Assembly: GCA_024643405.1 (NCBI GenBank)
Contig: JAHENA010000003.1
Coordinates: forward strand, 30,249-94,248
Direction: 5' to 3'
Source of the DNA: Flavobacteriales bacterium
Lineage (GTDB): Bacteria; Bacteroidota; Bacteroidia; Flavobacteriales; Flavobacteriaceae
Length of the DNA stretch: 64,000 nucleotides
Shown: piece by piece, positions 21,710 through 31,538 of the stretch
Layout of the letters: each line of letters starts with the position of its first letter
How positions within the stretch are numbered: the stretch's first letter is position 1
Program-made: the position numbers and the translations under genes
Notes under the pieces: generated by a model
The model's database searches: none
The model's input: only the letters and a program-made list of their open reading frames with translations
Told to the model about the DNA's origin: nothing

Positions 21710-21946
21710 TTGTTAAAACCTCGAAAAAATAAATCATTTAATTATAAGCCAAGATTTTCTAAAGACTCAGATTTAAATACCGAGGATTTGGAAACTACTA
21801 AAAATGGAGATTTTAGTTCAAAATGGCGGCTTAATCAAGGACTTGGCAATAGAAAAATTAAAAAAGGACTTTCATTACCCATTTTGATTTTAATTTTGGC
21901 CTTAATTCTAATTTGCATGTATATGTTAGATATTAAGTTTAATTAA
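21710..21946 (+). CDS. Small single-TM protein with RKNKxFxYxPR N-terminal motif
   Basis: (M)LKPRKNKSFNYKPRF...SLPILILILALILICMYML; TTG start; homologous in layout to the next ORF. Confidence 0.55.
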   Translation: MLKPRKNKSFNYKPRFSKDSDLNTEDLETTKNGDFSSKWRLNQGLGNRKIKKGLSLPILILILALILICMYMLDIKFN

Positions 21947-21962
21947 CTTAATATATGTTTTT

Positions 21963-22253
21963 ATGGGACTATTCAAATTAAGAAAAAATAAAAAATTCAG
22001 TTATACACCTCGTCATTTTGATGATAAAGGAGAAGGGAACCCTTTTGAAATTAAGCATAAGTTTGATGATTTTAGAAAAACCGTTGGTAGCAATAACGGA
22101 TTAAAAACTAAAATAAATCATGTGCTAGATGATTTGAAAGGTAATCCTGATTTCGCAGCTAATAGAAGAATCATTTTTATAATATGCATCCTTATTTTAG
22201 TGTTTCTATTTATCATTGATTTTGATTTGTCAATTTTCTTTTCAAAACGATAA
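21963..22253 (+). CDS. Small single-TM protein with RKNKxFxYxPR N-terminal motif (paralogue of the preceding ORF)
   Basis: MGLFKLRKNKKFSYTPRHFDDKG...RRIIFIICILILVFLFIIDFDL; stop abuts the mutL start. Confidence 0.7.
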   Translation: MGLFKLRKNKKFSYTPRHFDDKGEGNPFEIKHKFDDFRKTVGSNNGLKTKINHVLDDLKGNPDFAANRRIIFIICILILVFLFIIDFDLSIFFSKR

Positions 22254-24104
22254 ATGGCTGACATAATACAATTATTACCAGATCATGTAGCCAATCAAAT
22301 TGCAGCTGGAGAAGTTGTTCAGCGCCCTTCTTCCGTAGTTAAGGAATTGCTTGAAAATGCTATTGATGCCGAAGCTACTGTTATCAAACTCATTATTAAA
22401 GATGCGGGCAAAACCTTGGTTCAGGTGATTGATGATGGTAAAGGTATGAGTTCTACGGATGCACGATTGAGTTTTGAACGGCATGCAACTTCAAAAATTA
22501 GAAATGCTGAAGATTTATTCCATTTGCACACCAAAGGATTTCGAGGAGAGGCCTTGGCAAGTATTGCTGCCATTTCTCATGTGGAACTAAAAACAAAACA
22601 ACCTCAGGAAGAAGTCGGAACTTCCATCGTTATTGAGGGAAGCGAGATTGTTTCTCAAGAAGTGGTGGTTACACCAAAAGGGACGTCTATTTCTGTTAAA
22701 AATTTATTTTTTAATATACCTGCACGGCGAAATTTTTTAAAATCAAATACTGTAGAATTACGTCATGTTATTGATGAATTTCACAGAGTGTCTTTGGCAC
22801 ATCCAAATATTTCATTTGTTTTTTATAATAATGGGAGTGAATCTTTTAATTTGCCAGTTAGTAATCAACGACAACGTATAGTTAATCTGTTTGGAAATAA
22901 GACTAATGAAAAATTGGTGCCTGTTGTGGAAGATACAGAGGTTTTGAAAATATCAGGATTTGTAGGAAAACCTGAATTTGCAAAGAAAACAAGAGGTGAA
23001 CAGTATTTTTTTGTGAATGATCGTTTTATAAAAAGCGCCTATTTAAATCATGCCGTCGCTTCGGCTTTTGATGGGTTGTTAAAAACCGGATGGCATCCAA
23101 GCTATTTTTTAAACTTAAATGTAGATCCACAAAGTATTGATATTAATATACATCCTACAAAAACAGAAATTAAGTTTGATGATGAACATACGTTATATGC
23201 TTTATTACGTTCTGCCGTAAAACATAGTTTAGGGCAATTTAATATTGCACCTGTTTTAGATTTTGAGCGTGATCCGAATCTTGATACCCCTTATAATTAC
23301 AATCAAAAGGAAAGTGGTTTACCTGGTATTGAAGTAGACAGGACTTTTAACCCTTTTCATGAAGAAAGAAACGCATCGGTAAAATCTTCATCTTACAGAA
23401 AGGAACCGGCAGTTAGTTGGGAAAGCTTATATGTGGGCCTAGAATCAAGAGGGACAAAAACACAACATGATTTTAGTGAAGTCCATTTTGAAAGTGATCA
23501 TAATTCGGAATCATTATTTGTGGATGATAAAAGTATTGATAGTGGACAAACAACTTATCAGCTTCATAATAAGTACATTGTAAGCACTATTAAATCAGGG
23601 ATGTTAATTATGGATCAGCATCGGGCTCATCAACGAATTTTATATGAAGATTTATTGGAGAATTTGACTGTAAAGGGAGCTTCAAGCCAACAATTATTAT
23701 TTCCTTTGCAACTTCATTTTTCAAATCATGAGATTGAAATAATTAAGCAATTAAAAGAGGACCTTGAATATACAGGATTTATATTTTCAAACGTTTCTAA
23801 TGAAACTATTGAAATTTCAGGCGTACCAATAAGTCTACCTGAAAGTGAAGTTTCAATTATTTTAGAGCAATTGATATGTGATGTTGAAAATGAAGTGCCC
23901 GATAGTAATTTTAGTATTACTGATTTATTAGCAAAATCATTGGCTAAAAGTTTGGCAATTAAAAATGGGCAACCTTTAAAAAAAAGTGAACAAGAGCACT
24001 TAGTTAATAGGTTGTTTGCATGTAAAGAACCAAATGTGTCTCCTACTAATAGAGCCACTTTTGTGACAATGAGTGTTGATGAATTAGATAAAAAATTTAT
24101 TTAA
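22254..24104 (+). CDS. mutL: DNA mismatch repair protein MutL
   Basis: IIQLLPDHVANQIAAGEVVQRPSSVVKELLENAIDA, DDGKGMS, RHATSKI, TKGFRGEALASIA. Confidence 0.97.
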   Translation: MADIIQLLPDHVANQIAAGEVVQRPSSVVKELLENAIDAEATVIKLIIKDAGKTLVQVIDDGKGMSSTDARLSFERHATSKIRNAEDLFHLHTKGFRGEALASIAAISHVELKTKQPQEEVGTSIVIEGSEIVSQEVVVTPKGTSISVKNLFFNIPARRNFLKSNTVELRHVIDEFHRVSLAHPNISFVFYNNGSESFNLPVSNQRQRIVNLFGNKTNEKLVPVVEDTEVLKISGFVGKPEFAKKTRGEQYFFVNDRFIKSAYLNHAVASAFDGLLKTGWHPSYFLNLNVDPQSIDINIHPTKTEIKFDDEHTLYALLRSAVKHSLGQFNIAPVLDFERDPNLDTPYNYNQKESGLPGIEVDRTFNPFHEERNASVKSSSYRKEPAVSWESLYVGLESRGTKTQHDFSEVHFESDHNSESLFVDDKSIDSGQTTYQLHNKYIVSTIKSGMLIMDQHRAHQRILYEDLLENLTVKGASSQQLLFPLQLHFSNHEIEIIKQLKEDLEYTGFIFSNVSNETIEISGVPISLPESEVSIILEQLICDVENEVPDSNFSITDLLAKSLAKSLAIKNGQPLKKSEQEHLVNRLFACKEPNVSPTNRATFVTMSVDELDKKFI

Positions 24105-24106
24105 AT

Positions 24107-24856
24107 ATGATGAGAATATCAGATACAGTAAAGCATTTATTAATTATTAATGTGCTTATGTTTATAGGAACATTGACGATAGGAAATGGAACCTTATTTT
24201 ATGATTTATTTGCACTTCATTTTCCAAAAAATCCAGCCTTTGAATTCTGGCAAATCATTACTCACATGTTTATGCATGGAGGTGTAACGCATATCTTGTT
24301 CAATATGTTCGCACTTTGGATGTTTGGGACACCTGTTGAACAGTATTTAGGCGGAAAGAAGTTCTTATTTATTTATATATCCGCTGGGTTAGGGGCGGTA
24401 GCTTTGCAGGTAGCTTATTATTATTTTACTTTTTTACCTTCATATGAAAACCTTATTACTTCTGGAATTACACCAAATGAAATAACTCAAATGCTTTCTA
24501 ACAATGAAGTTATAAAAGGAGTAACTCAAGCTCAGTTTGCAGATCTTCAAAAGATTTTCCCCATTTTTAATGCAACGATGGTAGGGGCCTCCGGATGTAT
24601 TATGGGTATTTTAGTGGCTTTTGGGATGATGAATCCAGAAGCTAAGCTGATGATGATATTTCTACCAATTCCTATAAAAGCAAAATATTTTATTCCAGGT
24701 ATTATTATTTTAGATTTAATTTCTGGTATAACAGGTCAATCATTCTTTAGTCCAAGTAATACAGCTTATATGGCGCATGTGGGAGGTGCATTGACTGGAT
24801 TTTTTATTATGTGGTACTGGAAAAAGAACCAGTTTAATAAAAATCGTTGGTATTAA
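24107..24856 (+). CDS. Rhomboid family intramembrane serine protease
   Basis: HMFMHGGVTHILFNMFALWMFG, NATMVGASGCIMGIL (GxSG), YMAHVGGALTGFF. Confidence 0.93.
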   Translation: MMRISDTVKHLLIINVLMFIGTLTIGNGTLFYDLFALHFPKNPAFEFWQIITHMFMHGGVTHILFNMFALWMFGTPVEQYLGGKKFLFIYISAGLGAVALQVAYYYFTFLPSYENLITSGITPNEITQMLSNNEVIKGVTQAQFADLQKIFPIFNATMVGASGCIMGILVAFGMMNPEAKLMMIFLPIPIKAKYFIPGIIILDLISGITGQSFFSPSNTAYMAHVGGALTGFFIMWYWKKNQFNKNRWY

Positions 24857-25725
24857 TGACACTTACACAAGATATAAAATCAAAATTATCACGGCTTCAT
24901 GTTCTTGAAAAGATTATTGTTGTCAACATTATAGTATTTCTTATAGGCCTATTATTGCAATTACCTCAGCAAACTACCGAGCAATCTAGTTTAATGTGGT
25001 TTGAATTACCTAGCGAGTTTTCTGATTTTATTTTAAAACCATGGTCTATTATAACCTATGCATTTGTGCATTATGATTTTATACACATCTTATTTAATAT
25101 GCTCTGGCTCTATGTTATAGGACAATTATTTCTTAATTTATTTAGTCCAAAACTAGCATTAAACGTCTATTTTTTAGGAGCTATAAGTGGCGGGTTATTG
25201 TTTTTGCTTTGCTATAGTTTTTTTCCACAAGTATTTTTGACTGGCAACAGGTTGGTGGGTGCTTCGGCTTCCGTTAGAGCTTTGTTAATTTTCATTTGCG
25301 CCTATTTGCCTAATAAAGAAATTCAATTTTTTACTTTTAATTTAAAGCTTTGGTATTTTGGATTGGCCATTGTTATACTTGATGTATTAGGTCTTTTTGG
25401 AAATAATGCAGGTGGAAATTTGGCACATATTGGGGGAGCAGCCTTAGGATATTTTTATGCCATTCAATTACGAAATGGTAATGATATTGGAAAAGGGTTT
25501 GAACGCTGGATGGATGCGTTTGTAGGATTTTTTAAGTCATCAAAAAAAGCACCATTAAAAACGGTTCATAAAAATAAGTCAAAAGTTGGTGGATATACCA
25601 AACAAGATTTTGATGCTTTTAATAACCAAAAGAAAATTGATATCATTTTAGATAAAATAAGTAAAAGTGGTTATGATAGTTTGTCCGCTGAAGAGAAGGA
25701 ATTTTTATTTAGAGCCGGTAAATAA
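24856..25725 (+). CDS. Rhomboid family intramembrane protease, second tandem copy
   Basis: YAFVHYDFIHILFNMLWLYVIG, NRLVGASASVRALL (GASA variant), NLAHIGGAALGYF. Start at ATG 24856 preferred. Confidence 0.88.
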   Translation: MTLTQDIKSKLSRLHVLEKIIVVNIIVFLIGLLLQLPQQTTEQSSLMWFELPSEFSDFILKPWSIITYAFVHYDFIHILFNMLWLYVIGQLFLNLFSPKLALNVYFLGAISGGLLFLLCYSFFPQVFLTGNRLVGASASVRALLIFICAYLPNKEIQFFTFNLKLWYFGLAIVILDVLGLFGNNAGGNLAHIGGAALGYFYAIQLRNGNDIGKGFERWMDAFVGFFKSSKKAPLKTVHKNKSKVGGYTKQDFDAFNNQKKIDIILDKISKSGYDSLSAEEKEFLFRAGK

Positions 25726-25730
25726 ATTAT

Positions 25731-26753
25731 ATGAAGAAGCTACATCTGTTCGATAAGATTGTATTTGTTTTTAATACAATAATTGCTACCGTGCTTCTTT
25801 TGTCTTTAATTTTACCTTTCTTACCGCCAAAAACATTTTCTTTTCTTTCTGTTTTAAGTTTAGGAGTTCCTTTCCTTATTCTCCTCAATGTATTGTTTTT
25901 ATTATATTGGTTAATTAAAATAAAAAGGCAAGTGTTGTTGTCTTTTTTGGTGCTCTTTATTGGATATGTCTTTCATGGTTCTTTATATAAGTTTTCCTCT
26001 TCAAGTGATATTAATATTGATAATCCTATTAAAGTGATGAACTTTAATGTGAGATTATTTAATTTATATGATTGGATTAAAGAAAAAGATGTTGATTTCA
26101 AGATTGTTAGCTTTGTTAAAAGTGAAAATCCTGATATAGTATGTATTCAGGAATATCATCCAAATTCTAGAATTGATTTTTCCTTTTTCAAGTATCGATA
26201 TGATAAACTCTCCGGCAAATCAACAAAACATGGTCAGGTTATTTTATCACACTATCCCATCATAAATTCAGGATCTGTTGAATTTCCTAATACGGCTAAC
26301 AATGCTATTTATGCAGATGTGGTAAAAAATAAAGATACTTTCAGAATTTATAATATTCATTTGGAATCTTTGAAGATTGATACTGACGTTGAGAAACTTA
26401 AAGAAGAAGGCTCCGAACGTCTATTAAAGCTGGCCGGAACCACCTTTAAAAGACAACAATTTCAGTCTGAATTATTCTTGCTTCATAAAAAACAATGTCC
26501 GTATAAAATGATTATTTGTGGCGACTTTAATAATACGGCCTATTCTTATGTGTATAGAAAAATTAAAGGTGATTTAAATGACACTTTTAAGGAGGCTGGT
26601 GCTGGCTTTGGAAGAACCTATGATTTTAAATTTTTCCCGGTAAGAATTGATTTTATTTTTGCAGATGATTCCTTTGTTGTAAATAAATTTAAAACCTATG
26701 ACAATCATTTATCTGATCATTATCCTATCATGACTTCACTTAGTTTGGAGTAA
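25731..26753 (+). CDS. Membrane-anchored endonuclease/exonuclease/phosphatase family protein
   Basis: N-terminal TM helices; VMNFNVRLFNLYDW, DIVCIQEYHP, ICGDFNNTAYSYVYR, DFIFADDSF, HLSDHYPIMTSLSL. Confidence 0.92.
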   Translation: MKKLHLFDKIVFVFNTIIATVLLLSLILPFLPPKTFSFLSVLSLGVPFLILLNVLFLLYWLIKIKRQVLLSFLVLFIGYVFHGSLYKFSSSSDINIDNPIKVMNFNVRLFNLYDWIKEKDVDFKIVSFVKSENPDIVCIQEYHPNSRIDFSFFKYRYDKLSGKSTKHGQVILSHYPIINSGSVEFPNTANNAIYADVVKNKDTFRIYNIHLESLKIDTDVEKLKEEGSERLLKLAGTTFKRQQFQSELFLLHKKQCPYKMIICGDFNNTAYSYVYRKIKGDLNDTFKEAGAGFGRTYDFKFFPVRIDFIFADDSFVVNKFKTYDNHLSDHYPIMTSLSLE

Positions 26754-26765
26754 TAGAAATTGTTT

Positions 26766-27074
26766 TCACATTAAAGAACAATCAATAGTATCAGCTAGTA
26801 TATGAATTACTAATCCCAATCCAATTAGCCTCGTTTTTTTAGGAATTAAAAGCAAAATGTAAAAAGTGATAGCTATATATGTATGAAGTGGATGGAAATT
26901 AATACTGCATCTATTGGGATCAAATACGGGATTTGCCAGAAGATGATCTAAATCTATCCATAATCCAGAAAGCATTATTAAAAATGCCTGCATCCAAATT
27001 TTTTTAAAAGCCAGTAAAGCAACGAATAAGGGGATTAATAAATGGCAACTGTAATGGAGTATTGTTTGAAGCAT
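26766..27074 (-). CDS. DUF6122-like small membrane protein
   Basis: Multipass protein with GLWIDLDHLLANPVFDPNRCSINFHPLHTY. Confidence 0.7.
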   Translation of the reverse strand: MLQTILHYSCHLLIPLFVALLAFKKIWMQAFLIMLSGLWIDLDHLLANPVFDPNRCSINFHPLHTYIAITFYILLLIPKKTRLIGLGLVIHILADTIDCSLM

Positions 27075-27694
27075 TAAATATGAGAAATCGTTTGTGATTC
27101 TAAATAGCTAAGGGCATTAGGACCTTCATTGAATAACAAATCTAATATACTCAAGTTATTTATAAAGCCATGCTTATCATCAAAAACTTGCGCGTAAGGC
27201 TCAAATTGAGGTTCTTCAATTTTAGCATTAACTAAATATCTAAAGTCAATTGTATTGTGAACTATTTTTTGATAATCATTTGTCTTTGAGTAATTTATGT
27301 CAATCTGTAAACAATCACAAATGGCTACAAAACATTTTAAATTAAAATCTAAAAGATAGTTTGTTTTGACGTTGAATAAATAGACGAGCTCATCTTTATA
27401 ATACTCAAAAAATGGCGAGGTGCTGTAGGCTGAAAGTAGTGATTTCCAATGATGATTCTGCCAACTGGTCTCCTGTGAAATTTTTACATCTTTATATTTC
27501 TGTCTATTTTTTTGGCTATGAATCACAGGAATATTTAATAACAATTTTCCATTAGCAGCATAAATGTACGTTCTGTTTCGGTAGGTTTGTTTTAAGAAAT
27601 TATCTTCATACTCAAAAGTTAACTTTTCAGTATTCACAATTGCTGCAAAATGAGCAACATTAGGAAAGTATGTTGGATGTATTAAAATATTCAT
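27074..27694 (-). CDS. WbqC-like family protein
   Basis: ILIHPTYFPNVAHFAAIVN...KQTYRNRTYIYAANGKLLLNIPVIH...WQNHHWKSLLSAYSTSPFFEYYKDEL. Confidence 0.85.
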   Translation of the reverse strand: MNILIHPTYFPNVAHFAAIVNTEKLTFEYEDNFLKQTYRNRTYIYAANGKLLLNIPVIHSQKNRQKYKDVKISQETSWQNHHWKSLLSAYSTSPFFEYYKDELVYLFNVKTNYLLDFNLKCFVAICDCLQIDINYSKTNDYQKIVHNTIDFRYLVNAKIEEPQFEPYAQVFDDKHGFINNLSILDLLFNEGPNALSYLESQTISHI

Positions 27695-27736
27695 TTATTA
27701 ATCTTCTTACTTTCTTACTAAAGAGTCATTTACTGA

Positions 27737-29287
27737 TTAAGCATTTTCCTTTTTATATTTTCTCCATTTGTTAAAGCCAGTCCATCCTGCAATGACAATT
27801 AAAAAAGGAATTAAATACGAAACAGGTTGTCCGCTGCCACCAACGGTTGTAAATAAGCGCTCCCATCTAATTTTATCAAATCCTTTGCCGTTGGTGTTCC
27901 AACTCATCCAAACAAAAACTGGTTTACCAACAACATGATTAAACGGCACAAAACCCCAGGCGCGTGCATCTTGGGAATTATGGCGGTTATCACCCATCAT
28001 CCAGTAATAATCTTGTTTAAAAGTATAGGTGGTTGCAACTTCACCATTAATTAATATTTGATTTCCTTGCACCTCTAAAGTGTTGCCTTCATAAGCGGTT
28101 AAGACGCGTTTATAAAGCGGTAATACATTTAAATTAATATCAATAGTTTTTCCCGCTTGTGGAATATAAAGAGGACCAAAGAAGTCATTATTCCAATTAT
28201 AATCTGGATTATGTGGGAAAATATTCGGATCTCTTTTTCCTTTTTCTTCCTTTAAGGGTGTAATAGTTTTTATGTTTGGGTGATTTTTGAACTTACTCAA
28301 ATCCTCGTCAGTTATGGCTGGAAAATAACTTACCGATCTATCTTGATTGTACTGCGGAAAATCGGTAATATTATATCGGCTAGCCAACTGATAATTATTA
28401 AATGGCCCGTTCCTGGTCTCAATCATATAGGAGAACTGAAGCTTAGCTCTTTCCGGTAAAACATTTTGTTTTCCATTAATATATACGTAGCCATTTCTCA
28501 CTTCTAAAGAATCTCCCGGAAGTCCGACACAACGCTTTACATAATTGGTTTTTTTGTCTATGGGCTTATAGTAAAATTTATCGGTATGCCTCATATCCAG
28601 CATGGTGTCAACAGGCCAGTTGAAAACAACGATGTCATTATGTTTAATTTTTTGAAAACCAGGAATCCTCATATAAGGTAATTCATATTTAGAGACATAT
28701 GATTTTATTTTTAAACCTGGAATGGTGTCATGAACCATAGGAGCAGCAATGGTTGTCATTGGAATTCTTGCCCCATAATGAAATTTACTTACAAATAAGA
28801 AATCGCCCACCAATAATGTTTTTTCTAATGAAGATGTTGGAATGGTAAAGGGCTGTATAAAATAGGTATGAACAATAGTAGCGGCTACAATAGCAAATAA
28901 AATTGAACTTATCCAATCCCCTAAACCTGTCCTTGGATGTAAGCTTCTGTCTTCTACATATTTTAAATCTGCCACATAATTAAGGTAGAAATTATAAAAA
29001 CCTAAGGTTCCAACTGCTAAAATTGTATCAATATTTGAATTTTTACCAAAGCTTCTTGCTGTTTCAACCCAAACAACTGCAAACATAATGAGGTTTACAA
29101 TAGGAAGGAATAATAGAAGGGTCCACCACCATGGTCTATTAATGATTTTCATTAAAATAACAGCATTATAAACAGGAATAAAAGCTTCCCAGGCTCGTCT
29201 ACCGGCTTTTGTATATAATTTCCAGGTTCCAAAACCATGGATTCCTTGAATTATCAAGAAAAATATAAACCATTGCATTAGTGTCAT
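27737..29287 (-). CDS. lepB: Signal peptidase I with N-terminal membrane extension
   Basis: FTIPTSSLEKTLLVGDFLFVSKFHYG (Ser region), NYVKRCVGLPGDSLEVRNGYVYING (Lys region), YYWMMGDNRHNSQDARAWGFVP. Confidence 0.94.
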   Translation of the reverse strand: MTLMQWFIFFLIIQGIHGFGTWKLYTKAGRRAWEAFIPVYNAVILMKIINRPWWWTLLLFLPIVNLIMFAVVWVETARSFGKNSNIDTILAVGTLGFYNFYLNYVADLKYVEDRSLHPRTGLGDWISSILFAIVAATIVHTYFIQPFTIPTSSLEKTLLVGDFLFVSKFHYGARIPMTTIAAPMVHDTIPGLKIKSYVSKYELPYMRIPGFQKIKHNDIVVFNWPVDTMLDMRHTDKFYYKPIDKKTNYVKRCVGLPGDSLEVRNGYVYINGKQNVLPERAKLQFSYMIETRNGPFNNYQLASRYNITDFPQYNQDRSVSYFPAITDEDLSKFKNHPNIKTITPLKEEKGKRDPNIFPHNPDYNWNNDFFGPLYIPQAGKTIDINLNVLPLYKRVLTAYEGNTLEVQGNQILINGEVATTYTFKQDYYWMMGDNRHNSQDARAWGFVPFNHVVGKPVFVWMSWNTNGKGFDKIRWERLFTTVGGSGQPVSYLIPFLIVIAGWTGFNKWRKYKKENA

Positions 29288-29347
29288 AATTATAATTTTT
29301 TATTGTTAGAGGTGTATCACCTTTAAATGTTACTTAAAATAAAAATC

Positions 29348-30052
29348 TTAACCAATATTTAACACATCATTCATTGTAAAGACACCTGTTTTACCCACAA
29401 TCCATTCCGCAGCAATAACGGCTCCAAGAGCAAATCCTTGCCTGTTATGAGCGACATGTTCAATAGTTATTGTATCTACTTCGCTTTGATAAGTGATGGT
29501 ATGGGTACCAGGAACGTCTTCAATTCGTTTAGCAGTAATATTGATTGTGTTTTCATTGCTCTCTTCAAGTTTCCATTGTTTGTAATTTGAATGTTCAGCA
29601 ATAATGTCATTTGCCAATGAAATGGCTGTGCCGCTAGGAGCATCTAATTTCTGCGTATGATGAATCTCCTCCAAACTTACTTTATATTGTTTAAGGTTTG
29701 TCATCATGCGTGCTAAAGTTTTATTTAGCTCAAAAAAAATATTCACACCCAAACTAAAATTTGAAGCATAAATAAAAGCGCCTTTTTTTTCTTTGCAAAG
29801 AGCAACGGCATTGTTATAATCTTCTAGCCATCCGGTGGTTCCTGAAATAACGGGTACCTGGTTATTTATACAGTTTGATATATTATTAAATGCTACTGTA
29901 GGAATACTGAAATCTATCGCAATGTCAGCCTTGGTAATGTCATAAACATGGTCATCTTTATCAACCTTAAGTACAATTTGGTGCCCGCGTTGTATTGCTA
30001 TTTGTTCAATGGTTTTACCCATTTTTCCGTAACCAAGTAATGCAATTTTCAT
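29348..30052 (-). CDS. dapB: 4-hydroxy-tetrahydrodipicolinate reductase
   Basis: MKIALLGYGKMGKTIEQIA, VPVISGTTGW, ASNFSLGVNIFFELN, EEIHHTQKLDAPSGTAI. Confidence 0.95.
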   Translation of the reverse strand: MKIALLGYGKMGKTIEQIAIQRGHQIVLKVDKDDHVYDITKADIAIDFSIPTVAFNNISNCINNQVPVISGTTGWLEDYNNAVALCKEKKGAFIYASNFSLGVNIFFELNKTLARMMTNLKQYKVSLEEIHHTQKLDAPSGTAISLANDIIAEHSNYKQWKLEESNENTINITAKRIEDVPGTHTITYQSEVDTITIEHVAHNRQGFALGAVIAAEWIVGKTGVFTMNDVLNIG

Positions 30053-30055
30053 TAT

Positions 30056-30634
30056 TTAAAATTTAAAATTTAGAGTTAATCCAACATCACTTTTAGCATC
30101 AAGTTCATTCACTTTAAAATGAGGTACTAAAGTTAAATTATCATTTACATTATATTGAAGAAGATGTGCATCCACATTAGCATCAATAATGTTTAGGGCA
30201 TATAAACCAATAGTTACTAATAGAGATATTTCTTTATTTTTTCTATAAAATTTTTGGGCACGTTGTAATCCATCTAAAGTGACTCTGTTAAAAAATTCAT
30301 CATCTTCAAAACCAGCAAGTCTTCTTTTATAGGCGTCCCTGTATCTGTTATATTCTTTATTATTGGAAACATAAAAATAAACACCAGTGCCTAATGCAGC
30401 ATAAACAATAGGTATTTTCCAATATTTCTTATTATATGCTTGACCTAAACCAGGTAATACCGCTGAATAAAAGGCAGCTTTTGCAGGAGATAATGGGTTA
30501 ATTGGGTCAGAAATTTCAGTTATTTTTTCAGTAGTTAATGTACTGCTTGGTGTTTCTTTTTCATCGTCTTGACCATAAATGGAAACACAGCAGAGAAAAC
30601 AAAATACATTAACTATGAAAAATTTATTTAGCAC
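30056..30634 (-). CDS. DUF5683 domain-containing protein
   Basis: SPAKAAFYSAVLPGLGQAYNKKYWKIPIVYAALGTGVYFYVSNNKEYNRYRDAYKRR, typical DUF5683; located after parB. Confidence 0.82.
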   Translation of the reverse strand: MLNKFFIVNVFCFLCCVSIYGQDDEKETPSSTLTTEKITEISDPINPLSPAKAAFYSAVLPGLGQAYNKKYWKIPIVYAALGTGVYFYVSNNKEYNRYRDAYKRRLAGFEDDEFFNRVTLDGLQRAQKFYRKNKEISLLVTIGLYALNIIDANVDAHLLQYNVNDNLTLVPHFKVNELDAKSDVGLTLNFKF

Positions 30635-31535
30635 CTTCCACTAATTTTTTGAGACGATTAAAATCTTCTTCGGAATGAAATGGAATAGAAATTTTTCCTT
30701 TGCCATTATTAGAAACTTTAACCTCTATTTTATGTCCAAAGTATTCAGAAAATTCTTTTATCCCCTCTTGAATGTAATTGGGTACTTTTGAAGTAGTTTC
30801 ACTTTTTGTGGTAATCTTAACTTTTTCAGAATTATTAATGTTTCTAACCAATTCTTCTGTTTCTCTCACGGAAAGTTTATTCGATAGAATATTTTCATAA
30901 ATATCAAGTTGCACAGATTGGTCTTCAATAGTAATTATAGCTCGGCCATGCCCCATAGAAATAAATCCATCGCGCATGCCTGTTTGAATAATGGGATCTA
31001 ACTTTAAAAGACGCAAATAGTTTGATATTGTTGAGCGTTTTTTGCCTACCCGTTCACTCATTTGTTCTTGAGTAAGCTTGATTTCTTCAATTAAACGCTC
31101 ATATGATAATGCAATTTCAATAGGATCTAAATCTTGGCGTTGTATGTTTTCAACCAAGGCCATTTCTAAAGATTCTTGGTCGTTTGCAATTCTGATATAA
31201 GAAGGAATGGTTTCTAAACCAATAAGTTTTGAGGCTCGGTAACGTCTCTCACCAGATACCAACTGATATTTATTAAATCCTGATTTTCTAACCGTAATTG
31301 GTTGAATAACACCAAGTTCTTTGATAGAGGAAGCTAATTCTCTTAACGTTTCTTCATTGAAATTAGTTCTGGGTTGAAAAGGGTTAACCTCAATAGAATC
31401 AATATCTAACTCCACTATATTACCAATTACCTTGTCAGCATTCTTATCTTGTACGGATTGAATGTCATTACTAGGATCTTTTAAAAGTGCTGATAAGCCT
31501 CTACCTAAAGCCTGTTTCTTAATTGCTTTAGCCAT
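30624..31535 (-). CDS. parB: Chromosome partitioning protein ParB
   Basis: ALGRGLSALLKDP, NPFQPRTNFNEETLRELASSIKELGVIQPITVRK, LVSGERRYRASKLIGL, VENIQRQDLDPIEIALSYERL. Confidence 0.97.
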   Translation of the reverse strand: MAKAIKKQALGRGLSALLKDPSNDIQSVQDKNADKVIGNIVELDIDSIEVNPFQPRTNFNEETLRELASSIKELGVIQPITVRKSGFNKYQLVSGERRYRASKLIGLETIPSYIRIANDQESLEMALVENIQRQDLDPIEIALSYERLIEEIKLTQEQMSERVGKKRSTISNYLRLLKLDPIIQTGMRDGFISMGHGRAIITIEDQSVQLDIYENILSNKLSVRETEELVRNINNSEKVKITTKSETTSKVPNYIQEGIKEFSEYFGHKIEVKVSNNGKGKISIPFHSEEDFNRLKKLVEGAK

Positions 31536-31538
31536 ATC

